Shown here one piece after another: positions 49,667 to 60,522 of a stretch of 64,000 bases of DNA; position 1 is the first letter of the stretch; every line of letters starts with the position of its first letter. The DNA is taken from NCBI GenBank assembly GCA_025526935.1, contig JAHLKD010000014.1, positions 496,001-560,000 of the forward strand. Reading direction: 5' to 3'. The notes under the pieces are model-generated. The model had not been told where the DNA came from and ran no database searches. It worked only from the letters and a program-made list of their open reading frames with translations. The position numbers and the translations under genes are program-made. This DNA comes from Cladochytrium replicatum (lineage: Eukaryota > Chytridiomycota > Chytridiomycetes > Cladochytriales > Cladochytriaceae).

Positions 49667-52600
49667 CTATTGGGGCTCTTGTGTCAATTTTGGCTCATCG
49701 AAATGCTTCGCAAGCTCGTCGTCTTCAGATGATGCTTTTGTTTGCTCCACTGAACGTCCCCCGCTTCCGCGCAGTGTGGGCATTATCAGAAATCCTTCCG
49801 TTATGGTGAATGTTCGCGAAACTGGGAATGCAGGACGTGGAGTTTCTGGGGCGAGCCAACTCAAAACAGAGCCAACGATAGGGATTGACCTCAAAATTGA
49901 AGGCTAATGAACGATTTCAGCGTACCAAACACACAAACTTCATTACATCCGTTCTTACCTCCGCATGTGCTTGTTTCAATTCGCGCTCCGCTTGTTGGAT
50001 CCCCCTCCGAATCAACCGTTCAATGAGAGACATAAACTGATAGAATCTTTTAAAGCTCGGCCATTATTATGTAACGGACGCTTTTTACCTTCGTATCCCT
50101 TTCAAGCTCGGCGCCTTTCCTCAAAACGATGGAAGCTAGTTCGGCAACAGAGTTCTTGTCGTACGGCTGCTTTCCCTGGCCATAACATTTCAGATTTGAA
50201 ATGAAGCATAAGGAATTGATCTAACCACGCCAAGTTTGATGCACACATGCAGAGCGGTCTTTGGTCGGCCCTGGCTATTGCGAGGAGATCCGCTGGTGTG
50301 CCACGGGGCAATAATAGTGGGGCTGTTACTTGGTCGCCCAAGCGCGAAACTAACTCGCCTTGAAATTGCTTCAGCTGCAGCGAACACCGAGCTTGCACTC
50401 GCAGGAGATGTTGCATCGTATGCACGCCCCTCGTAGAGGGGGGAAATGGAATTCCGTACAGAAGCGACATCACCTTTCAACTGTCGCTCGATTCGGCTTG
50501 GTGTCCTCACTCCGCCTTTGCTGAACAATCGAGGCCCGTACTCGTCCGCAAGTTCGTATGCGATGCGCTCGTTAAGATAGTCGATATATCCCAACAATTC
50601 AAGAGCCGCAGCGAGTCGTGTCGGATTGCCTTCTTCCGAATCATCACCAGATGGATTCAAAAAGCTAGCGGCTTGTACAAGGTATGCCGGAGTATACCTA
50701 ATCGCAATTATGTGAGTTGCCTCTGTCTGTCCAGTGTTGCAAACACACAAACCTGATCGCACCAAGACCCATCCAAACATTCTCTGCGCCATTTTCATCT
50801 TCGTTCGCCCAGTAACCATTCTCGTCAGAAGAGTCGGGCTTAAGTTCCCATATAGATTCGGGGTGCCAAAACTGAAGTTCCCGCTTGTCACGAATAATCT
50901 CGAGAAATTCTGCGCGCAGATTGAATGCAGAGTAGAGCCTCTCCCCTTCCCGACATATTTCAGTTATCGCCATCACAAGCAGTTCAGCGTGGAACTCGGG
51001 AGGCAAGCCTGCAGTTATTCATATAAGTATCAGACATGACTTCCACTGCCGGCAAACTTTACCAATTGTCGATGGCTGATAAGATATGTACGAGCTTCCT
51101 TGAATCAGAACCAACGAAAGTCCAAGCTTTGATTTCACCTCGTGGGGAATATGACAGAATATCTGACAAAAGAGTAAATGGAAGGACTTTGGAATAGTAA
51201 AATAAGCTCACATTTTTTGTCGCCTTGTCAGACATGTTCCCTGGAGTCGCTTTCCCAACATCATGTAACGAGTCGTTGGGAAGCACGTCGCCCTCTCTGC
51301 GACCTGTGCTAAACTTTTCGTTGTCGGCATAGTCGAATCGGAAGGTAACTATATCATATGTTTCCTCGACAGGACAAATCAAGCCGAAGAACGGAAGTGC
51401 AGATAACTTGTAAGCCATAGATTGTGCCTAGATACCAAATGAAACGGAGATTAAGCACTGAATAAGAACATCAGTGGGCGGATGCGTACCAATTCTCTTG
51501 TCTGGGCTGCTCGAACACGCATTGCAGTCATTCCAATGGTTTGCATCACTACCCAGTATGGGATAGTTGCTTCTAGTGGGAACTTGCACAAAGACATGGC
51601 CGGGAGCTCTGAATGGACGGAGGTTGTTTGGAGTGATCCAGAAACTGCTGAGCTTGGGCTTGACGCATTGCTGAGTGCTTCCAGACCGACAATTAGATTC
51701 TCGGAATCAACGCAAGTCGCTCTGACTTGAACTGCATTTGGAGCTTCGTCATGTCCAAAAATTGGCTTCCCGATTTTGATTGGAACTGCCTCATCTGGCA
51801 TCATGCTTGAAAGCAGTAAAGAGTCACGTAAGAGAGGATTCTGGTGCGGGAAGCACACAGAAGGGTCACGGATCGCTGAAAAGCCGAACCATGATGCAAG
51901 ATCAAGAGAAACCGAGTCTGCTAATCTCGCTGAATTGATCGAATCGTTCATTGTAGCATCATTCGCATCTTCAGACGCTAACAACCCCGACAAACCACTC
52001 CTTACAGTGGCAAATTGTGAGATTTTGACGGAAACTTGAGACGACAAACTCACCCATGAACGTGTAGCCAAGCACCATGTTGATCGGCTGTTGTTCGAAG
52101 CTCCGCAAAGGGATCAAGCTCACCCGTGACAGGTGTACCTGATTCAGTTATATCAATGATACTAGTAAAATGCTCAATGTTTGCTCACCGGCTCGACCGA
52201 CAATCAATACAGGGACGATCCCCACTAAGGCGTCTTTGTTCAGCAATTCACCAAGAGCATTGACGTCGATAGCCTCTTGCACTGGGAGCGCCGGGATCCT
52301 GCGCACGATCAGGTCATGCATTCGTGTAATTCCAGATTGGCCAAGTATTTCAACTCCAATGGTTGCATTCTTCCACAGACTCTTCCAATACGCCTCTGAT
52401 TCGGCATATTTTACATCCGACGGAAGATACACAGCCGCAGTCAGACCATTATACTCCATTTTAGGGAAGCTTGTGGAAATGTCGGGCTTCCTCTGTGTTC
52501 GCTGTACGTAGCCATCGAGCGAATGGTACAGCGCTGCTCTGAATACAACGATATCTGGCTTCGCAAAATGAGACATAGGAGGGGCATATATGTGGAAGCA

Positions 52601-53339
52601 GGCAGCGTTCGAGAATCCTAACGATTGCTTGAGCCATTCAAGCACAGTGATCTCGATCTCACTAGTGACGCCTCGTCGTTGCTCTGATTTGACCGCAATC
52701 GGATTCGAAACAATTGCCGCAACTTGGGAGAGGAGCAGCGAAAGTTGAGCTTCTTCCGACAGATCGCTCAACTGGATAACACTGTTGCTGAGATCCCCTT
52801 CAAGATGATGTGAGCACAGATCGGTAAGTTGGGCAAATATGGATGTGGCATCAATGCGGCCCGACTTTTGTATGAATGGAGATGAATAGATGTGCTCGAT
52901 TTGGGCTCTTCCGCTGGGTTGTGTGAGAGAACAGCAGCGTACAACTTCTTAACAACTTACCTGCAAAACGAGAGAACGTCCAGGAGAAAAATTTGGAGGG
53001 CTTCGCTCAATTCAAGGACAGTCGACTCTTCTTGGAATCGATGCTGGTGGCGATCCGGAGACCCGGAGCGTGGACCGTTCTCGCTTTGTTGGATCGCGAA
53101 AGCGTCATCTCCGTTGTTCAAGTATGTTACTCCATCACCCTCTTGCTCCATTTCCTCGGGCGATCTGCGGATATACGCGGTTTTCGCCGACCCCTTGTCA
53201 GGCTCAGACTCGAGTCCAATTAACGTCCCTTCGGTATCCGAGCTGATTAGTTTCCGTGGTTTCGGATCAGTTATTCCCGCTGTGAGCACTTCGTGCGCTT
53301 AAATCGGCCATAGTTGTCAGCACAACAGTTGTGTTGCAT
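49667..53339 (-). CDS. PDXDC1: PDXDC1-type PLP-decarboxylase-like protein
   Basis: A fold-type-I decarboxylase relative. The proposed first exon is 13 nt (ATG 53337-53339); a 47-nt intron (53280-53326) restores the frame into SGITDPKPRKLISSD, bypassing stops. Landmarks: VLELSEALQIFLLDVLSF, QSLGFSNAACFHIYAPPMSH, KPDIVVFRAALYHSLDGYV (about 52560), KNATIGVEILGQSGITRMHD, LLNKDALVGIVPVLIVGRAG, TPVTGELDPFAELRTTADQH-GAWLHVHG, LADSVSLDLASWFGFSAIRD, TYDIVTFRFDYAD and, near the C-terminus, SIPIVGSVLSWLAPE...SRTFTITEGFL. The last block matches the distinctive PDXDC1 tail (IPVVGSVLNWFSP). At the Schiff-base position (DSVSLDLASWFGF) there is no Lys, as in PDXDC1, so decarboxylase activity is doubtful. It lies in tandem behind EDC3 on the same strand. 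Confidence 0.82.
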
Positions 53340-53472
53340 TTCGGTGTTCTCTCACCGGGAACAGTTGACATCGCATTTGTGTATCTGTGGCGTTCTGATC
53401 TTCACATTGTTCAGAAACACAAAAATGTCATTGCAAAAATTGTGTCGACGGTAAACAAGTAGTGTCCGAAGT

Positions 53473-55506
53473 TCAAAAAGTATCCGCAATCATAATTGGG
53501 ATTACAAATTTCTCGTAAAAGGGGGATATGTATCGCGCTGGGAGCGAGAGAAGCTTGGAGTATAGAATGCGTGGTATTGAGATGTCCGCAAGGAAAAGCT
53601 GGCCAGTATTTTGTGCAAACTGAAGGCCGATTTTAGGGAGTCCGAAAGTAATTGTCCATCGGGGAATTATGTAGTGAGGACTGACAATCGGCAATCCGGT
53701 CGATCCCGATAGTCCACTTGGGAGATCTAAACTGAAAATGGAGCTTCTCCCATCTCCATTTGCCCATGCAATCAATTGAAAAGCTAGAGATTTCCGATCT
53801 GCTGATAGATCGTCAAAAGTTTGATGTGATCCGAGTAAACTGTCCACGATAATATCGTACTGTGTGGCGACAGAAACCTCTGAAACAGGATGTGTTCAAC
53901 TAATAACAGTGTTAAAAATGTTGGAGGACTTACCGTTAAAAGATTTACACCTTTTGCCACCGCTGGCAACGAACATCTTCAATTGATATGCAACAGTATT
54001 CGCCAAAGCTGTTGGATCACGCTCCAACAGAAAGGCGCTAACGGTTATTCCTCGGTTTGCGAGATGCCGTGCCGCACACAATCCGTAGGCACCGGCCTTA
54101 TTGTTACCTGCCAACACCATAATGGAAGGCTGAGAGTTGTGATTGTCGGGACGCAGCCGTCGAGGTCCTCCAAGAAATCTCATCACCATGGATGCAGCTG
54201 CCCTCCCGCCATTTTCAACCATTTGCTCATCGTTCGGACCTGTTTCTATGGCTAAACACGCAAAATTCATGAATCTGAAGATGGAGAGCACCAATTCGAC
54301 CTACCAGCATTCCTCTCAATCTCGTTCATCTCTTCAACAGTAATGCTAGGAATTAAAACTCCAGCCGTCGTGCGAAATAACGGTCTTCTACGATCCCCTT
54401 CGATGGAGGTTCCAGAGTTGGTTTTCACAGGGGCGACATTTTTGACTAAAACAGAGTCCACGTCGCTGAATCCGACATCCGCGTCGTTTCCTGTTTCATC
54501 GAGTACGTTTTCGCGAACTCCCAGCTTCTGTTGCAGGTAGGCTGAATGATTTCTCGCTTGAGCTTTTCCGGAAAACCCTGGTCTTTGCTGCCGCACATTT
54601 AACGAAACAAGAAGCGTTTCTGGATCTTGTGAATCCTCATCACGAATCTGCTGGAAAACCTTCTTTTTGTCAAATCGGCCGAGAGATGCTTGAAAGTCAA
54701 AGTCATCCTGATATTCCGTCACATCATCATCGCGCCATCCTTCTCGTGAATGGCTGCTTCGTTCGTTGGTGGTGCCGTTACCACTATTTTGGAGATCATG
54801 TTCGTTGTAACTCTGCCTATTTCCACCTCGTCTAGGCGACGACTCTTTAATTGCGTTCAATTCAGTTGCTCCACTTTTTCGAGGAGAGACGCGTTGCTGT
54901 TTCTCCACAGATTTCATTCGATTCCTTTTGCCTTCTGCTCGCTTTGATGGCGAGACTTCTAATGTATGGCTAGTACCATTGGATGGGCCTGCCGTTGCTG
55001 ACGGCAAAGATAGTAAGCCGGGACTTATGATAAAATTAAATGATGCTTCAAAACAACGGTTTGGTCAAACCTATGTTGGGGAGCTGTGACCGGAGCAAAC
55101 GAAAACTGCACTGGAGGTCATTGTAAATTCTGAGTTCCGAATTGTACATGCTTACTGAGACAATCGCGGGATCGTGAAATGCTAGAGGAGTGGGGCGAGA
55201 AGAAACTGCCTCGGACTGGTGAATAGGCGCAAATGCGATAGGTCTACCCTGGTTCACAATGGCAGGATCCAGGATTTGCACATTTTGGTCGGGGAACTGG
55301 GAAGGCGGCAGTTGACTAGGAGGTGCAAGCAGGGTTGGCAGAATTTGCAAGTCGACAATGGCATGGGCAGGAAAGACAACGGGGCCATTTGCAGTCATTA
55401 AAGTCAGGTTCTGACTCTGCTGGTCGATGCGCTGCACCTTTCCGAAAAACTTTTCCCCGTTGGCCAGGTCGACCGCAACATCGAGATCCAGGAACTGTTC
55501 TGCCAT
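53473..55506 (-). CDS. EDC3: Enhancer of mRNA decapping Edc3 (LSm-FDF-YjeF_N)
   Basis: P-body scaffold that activates Dcp2 decapping and dimerises through its C-terminal domain. From ATG 55506: an LSm domain (MAEQFLDLDVAVDLANGEKF, GKVQRIDQQSQNLTLM, VVFPAHAIVDLQIL), then a disordered basic region, the FDF motif (EYQDDFDFQASLGRFDKKKV, about 54690), and a YjeF_N Rossmann-like domain (GGRAAASMVMRFLGG, MVLAGNNKAGAYGLCAARHL, VSAFLLERDP, DIIVDSLLGSHQTF, SIFSLDLPSGLSG, TITFGLPKIGLQF, GQLFLADISIP, SPFYEKFVIP). The order is exactly that of Edc3. Introns near 55000-55154, 54255-54303, 53890-53935 and others. It is divergent from the P-protein gene (84 bp between ATGs). Confidence 0.95.
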
Positions 55507-55590
55507 TATTGCCCGGCCACGTTGATGAAATTATTGAACCTCACGTCCTTGCTCACGTGGACTGGAGATCTTCAACAATTAAACGCTAAG
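55507..55590. promoter_or_regulatory. Divergent spacer between EDC3 and the chorismate mutase/prephenate dehydratase gene
   Basis: 84 bp between the EDC3 ATG (55506, minus) and the favoured P-protein ATG (55591, good context with A at -3 and G at +4). An in-frame ATG at 55525 in a weak context would shrink the gap to 18 bp. Confidence 0.5.
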
Positions 55591-56999
55591 ATGGAAGCAG
55601 AAGGCACGGCGTCGTCATTGGTGCGGGGGCCGGGCCAGCGGTCGGACTTGGATCTCGGAAACCTTCGCAGAAAAATCGACCGTATCGACTCGAATCTCGT
55701 TGCGCTGCTTAACGAACGTGCCTCCCTGTCGGTCAGTATTGGTTTACTGAAGGATGCATCTCGCAAACGCTCGGCATCTTCTGATCCTCATGCTGATAAC
55801 GGGGAATATGTTACGAAGCGACATGCGGGAGGTGACTCGTTGGAGAACGACGAAGGAGCTCTATTCCAAATTCCGGCAGAGAAGATTAAAGCAATGAATG
55901 TACAAGGGCCGTTGACAAACGAAGCCATCCAAGCTATATTTCGTGAAATCTTGTCTGCGTCCATCTCGCTTCAAAAGCCTACCACCGTGGCGTACCTTGG
56001 TCCCCCTGGAACCTTTACACATCAAGCGGCTTTCAACCGTTTTGGTGATTCGGTCACATATTCGCCGCAAGCGACTATCTCGGATGTTTTCTCGGCCATT
56101 GAAGCTGGACACACCACCTACGCCGTCGTTCCTTTTGAAAACTCCACATTCGGATCCGTGCAGCAAACGCTCGACCGTTTTATCTCATCTCCTGTGTCTG
56201 CATTGGTGGATTCTTCCATATTTCCGGCGTCTGCCAGTACCAATTCGCTGGAGCGACAGAGAACTGTTGTTCAAATTGGCGCAGAGCAATATCTTCACAT
56301 CCATCACTGCTTGCTTTCAAATGCGCCGTCTTTACGGTCAATCCAACGGGTATACTCGCACCCCGAAGCGTTCGGGCAATGCCACCGATGGCTAGAAGCA
56401 AATCTTCGTGGCGTCGAGCGTATCACTGTCGCATCAACATCCGCTGCTGCGAAACTGGCGGCACAGGAATCTGAATCAGCTGCGATTTGCTCCATGGTGT
56501 GTGCTGACCTCTACGGGCTCAACATAATAGCGCATAACATTGAGGATTTAAAAAGTGCGTCACTAAGGCGGAATTCTTGAAAGTAAACTGACATAGTTTC
56601 TTCAGCAAACACCACCCGGTTCTTCATTCTCAGTCAAGCTGTTGACGGCCCAGCTCAGCCGCAGCCATCTCCAGACAATGAGTATCGCACATTGATTTAC
56701 TTGACGGTAGACCACAGGCAGCCAGGCTCACTCTGTGACGCTTTGAGTGTCATTAAGAACCAAAACATTAATCTGACGAAGATCGATTCGCGCCCAAGTG
56801 GTCAGAGACCATGGTAAGGATTTGGTGGATGGATACATGTACTCATGTTAACTTATCCCTATGCAGGCATTACATTTTCTTTTTGGAAATGGAGGGGCAC
56901 ATGGATGACGGGAATGTGAAGCGAGCTTTCCGAGAGCTGCAAGCATATTGCTTGGACATTCGAGTTTTGGGAACATATCCCAACCAACGTCCTCGTTGA
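55591..56999 (+). CDS. Chorismate mutase-prephenate dehydratase-ACT fusion (P-protein)
   Basis: Phenylalanine synthesis from chorismate via prephenate to phenylpyruvate. Exons 55591-56554, 56606-56813 and 56867-56999 give 434 aa. Residues ~20-130 form an AroQ-type chorismate mutase: LRRKIDRIDSNLVALLNER and GLLK (Arg26, Arg43, Lys54 with the E. coli R11-R28-K39 spacing), and a last helix IFREILSASISLQK (Ser and Gln equivalents kept). About 45 residues are inserted after Lys54, and the middle D..RE motif is not seen. The prephenate dehydratase part follows (TVAYLGPPGTFTHQAAFNRF, AVVPFENSTFGSVQQTLDRF, HHCLLS, VYSHPEAFGQC, STSAAAKLAA, TTRF spanning the first splice), then an ACT domain with PGSL and DSRP for Phe feedback. 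The usual fungal arrangement is two separate genes (ARO7, PHA2). Confidence 0.92.
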
Positions 57000-58589
57000 T
57001 TAAAAGGATTTCTCAGCAAGAAAGGCGAATAAACAATCATCATTTCTACAAAATCGTCCACCGCCATATTTTACGAAAACTTGCCCCCAGCAAGAGTTGG
57101 TTTGGCCAAGCGCTTTTTCTTTCCCAGCGCAACCTTTCTCAATAAGAGCGAGCATATCTGGCAACGGTGGAAAGACCAATTCCGAATCGTTTCAATTGTG
57201 AGCCTCATTTGGATAGTTTATGTGGCATTAATACTTTGAAGAACGGTCGCTTTGGTAAAGTATTGCTATCGTCATTTTCTGGAAAGGAAAGTGGTTTAGT
57301 TGACCACCTCTATTCTATGGAAGAATGTTTTCTAGAAAAAATATGCCAAATTTGTGAAAACCACTGTGTCAAATGGTGGTATGACATAAGCAGAGTATGC
57401 TACCCTCTGGTGCCCATATTGAAAAGGCGCTCCGAGTATTTCATGAGTGCCATCCGATGCTCTCGTCTGCGCGATTAAGGAAGTCGTCCTTGATGACTGA
57501 TAACTTAATTGTCCTACAGATAGATCAGTGGCGATGAACACTCTACTGTTAATACATTCTCGGAGACTTTAAGAGGGCCCATCTTTCTCTCTCCTGTTCC
57601 TCACGTTTCTTTGCGGGCATTGGGTTGTGATGCTTGCCTTGCAAACAAAATGAGACCAGGGGATGTTTAATCAGCATATAACCCATTCCTTTCCCTTCTC
57701 ATTGGTTTTGACATCTAATGCAGCTGCACTTTCGCTGATGTTTGGAAGCTGCGAGTGGCTGCCCACGTTATTCTCTCCATTGATCCGCCCTTGCAGTTCG
57801 CCCACCACTGGAAAAGAATCTGAATTCGGGAGTTGCAAATCTCGTTCCAGTTTCGGCAATACGGTTATGCAGGGGCAATCACCATTCCCGGCACCATCTC
57901 TGCCGCCCCGCTCTTCGCAGACAGAGCAACTATTATCCCCGCCTCTGCCGCCGCGTCCACCAGCAAATCTCGTGAATTCCATGCCCATTGGACCGGAAAG
58001 TAGTTTTCTCCCCCGCCCAGCGGATACTCATTTCCCGATGAATGGCGTGTTCGTCTCCCGTATTTCCGTCGGTTCATTGAAGAATGCGGTGGTGATTGGC
58101 CCTCGCCAACTACACTACTACTGACGTGTGCGAGAAAGTTCTTTGGTTTGACTTATTCTCAAACTCGCAGCACGGAACTTCTGACCGCCCATTTGAGGTA
58201 AGGCAAGTTCTGTCTTTTGTTCTGTTTGGAACTCATGATATTGGCAGTGGTGGACTGGAACTTTCATGAATACAATTCGAAACATGGGACATGTTATCAT
58301 GGTTATGCAGCCGCGGAACAACCCCATTCCGCTCACTCGCGCTTGGGCAGAAAACGTTACGTGGAACTTGCCTTTGGTGCCATGTGTATAACTCGTAGAC
58401 GACGCAGAACAAAGGATAGAGTTCTTGGAGGGGTCGAGGGCAGATCCAACCCTGTTTTTGGCAACATTGGCTCGATCAAAAGCGAGTCGTTCATTGCTTC
58501 TGATCGTGATGCTATTCATGGTGTCATCAGGCGAACCATTGGTTTCGTTGAAAGGGATGGTCAGATGTTCCAGGTGCTCAAACAGTGGA
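57000..58589. other. Sparse region with a Pro-rich ORF
   Basis: No gene identified. A plus-strand frame (57663-58124) includes a Pro-rich stretch (SLPPRSSQTEQLLSPPLPPR) that could be an SH3-ligand-like segment of a decayed gene. Other frames are short and without domains. It leads into a TPR remnant. Confidence 0.35.
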
Positions 58590-58925
58590 TGGTGTCGTCA
58601 CTTCACCAGCAAATTGCTCAAGCTGGACAAGAACGGATAAACTTCTGGAAATCATCTCTGGGGAGGTTATACCAAGAGCAGGGAGATATAATCTTGCGGA
58701 ACAAATTTCGAAGAGACTCTATCTGGTCTACACCAGCAACTGGGGGACCATGACACTTCCACACTCGCAGCAATGAGTAGTCTTGCAGACATGTACACTA
58801 GATTGAGAAAGTTTGAGAAAGCAGAAGAGCTGCAAGTAGCCTGTGTTGACATTTCCCGCCGTGTGTTTGGCAGTGAAAACCCCGGAACAATGTTAAGAAT
58901 TCACAATCTTGCTAAATTGTACAGG
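58590..58925 (+). pseudogene. Kinesin-light-chain-type TPR repeat pseudogene
   Basis: Two to three consecutive TPRs of the KLC/TPR_12 kind are spread over three frames: SSLGRLYQEQGD, then (after a shift near 58690) YNLAEQISKRLYLVY, then (after another near 58732) QQLGDHDTSTLAAMSSLADM with YTRLRKFEKAEELQVACVDI and GSENPGTMLRIHNLAKLY. The pieces join seamlessly as TPR sequence, and no intron fits between frames a few bases apart, so this is a frameshifted remnant. Arrays of such TPRs usually belong to scaffold or STAND-type proteins. The rest of the gene is not recognisable on either side. Confidence 0.75.
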
Positions 58926-60522
58926 TGAGTTTTCATCTTTTGTGCCTTGATTAGACAGGAAACCAATGGGATAAACTCGGTCGTTCCATCTTGCCAGGCG
59001 AAAGTCAAACCTGAAAAGCGATTTCTTACCGATTTTCATGAGCTTGGATACGGCATATCTGTAAAGAATTGCCTGATGATGTTGCTGGATTTATGCCTTC
59101 ACGGCGAAACTCTGATGCAGAGATTAGCTGGATGATCAGCACGAAATACTATCCCAGATACTTTGAAATCTTTTTTGAGGGCAGTTCTCACTCGCTCATG
59201 TATGGTTGCTTCATTGTATTTTCTCCACACGCGCTGTATGACAACGCAAGCACGGTACTGGCGGAGTTATACCATGCGTTTGGTCCATTTCTTCTTTCTC
59301 CCGCTTCTTTCCTTTCTCCTAGATGCCGATGTGAGATGAATTTAAATGGAAACCAACTGAATCATACCGAAACATCCTCCTTCTTTTGCAAAGTTCAAGT
59401 ATATTACGGATCGTTTGTGATTCCAACTGTTTCTTTTTCCTCGCTACTTCTTTGGTATGTTAATTGCTAGGATCTTTTCTGATTGGGTCGAATCACTTTT
59501 CAACCAGCAACAGTCTGACTACCGTGGTCCTGCCATGTTGCATAAAAATATCCTTTCTAAGTTCTGGGAATAGCTTCTGAAGAACGTTTCTTGAAATACC
59601 TTTTCTAACTTCTGGGAATAACTTCACATTGCTTACAGTTGGTCGCTGCTCTGTATTCAGCTAAAGTAATTGCCCGTTATTTTTACTTCTTTTGAAGTTT
59701 ACTAATACGAGCTAGAAGGCATTCCATCAATCAGCTTTACTTGCCTCCAGTTGATCAATCTTTCGTGCAAGCTCGGCAACGATCACTCGAAGTGGTTTTC
59801 TTCCCGCAAGAGGTGCCTTCCCGTCGGATGGATCCATCGCGGACATTTCGAATGCCACGCCTTCCCTTACAGCTGGCCCAGTGGAGGTTCACGAGCACCT
59901 GTTGCTCTAATCTATTGCCGCGGTTTCTTGTCTTTGTCCTCGTTTATATTTTGGTTCTGGGATATGATTGCATGGGGATTGGTGTCAAAGTCTTTTGCTC
60001 GATCTGGATGGATCTGGATCTTCATTTTCTCTTGCTCAACCGGAGAATGAAAAGAGATCGGCACCACCAGCAGCTTTATTGAGCATCTTAAGAAGCATTA
60101 CCAAAAGAATGTTTTTTGATACTGTAAAGCCATTGCGATGTCAACCAGCTCGACAAGAATGGCCAGATAATGAGGTGCGTTCGCCATTCCATCGATTGCA
60201 TTCACTGTGTTGACGGCAGGCAGGTGACCGATTTGCCAGCGCTTCACCGCAACCGAAAAGTACCTGCTTGACAAGTATTCCCTGCTGTGATACTTCGTCT
60301 GATATGGATGGAGTGGTAATGTTTGGACATTAGAACGTGTTCTGTGTTTGGTTTGGCAGATTGAGTTGTGGCTCGGCTGTGGTGAGACTTTCTTCCAGCA
60401 TGAGCGGGACATGCGATGTGCGACAGCATCTTCAGTTGCGTAATAAACCAATCACGAATTTCTTTTAAAGAATATGAACAGGGTTCTAAGTGCTGCTGAA
60501 AGCTTACTTCCAAAAATGGCAA
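58926..60522. other. Intergenic stretch, no gene recognised
   Basis: Mostly AT-rich sequence between the TPR remnant and ORC1. It includes a near-repeat of an attttctaa/gttctgggaata-like phrase at about 59555-59620 and short frames such as 59741-60082 without domain content. No RNA gene or mobile element is evident. Confidence 0.35.
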
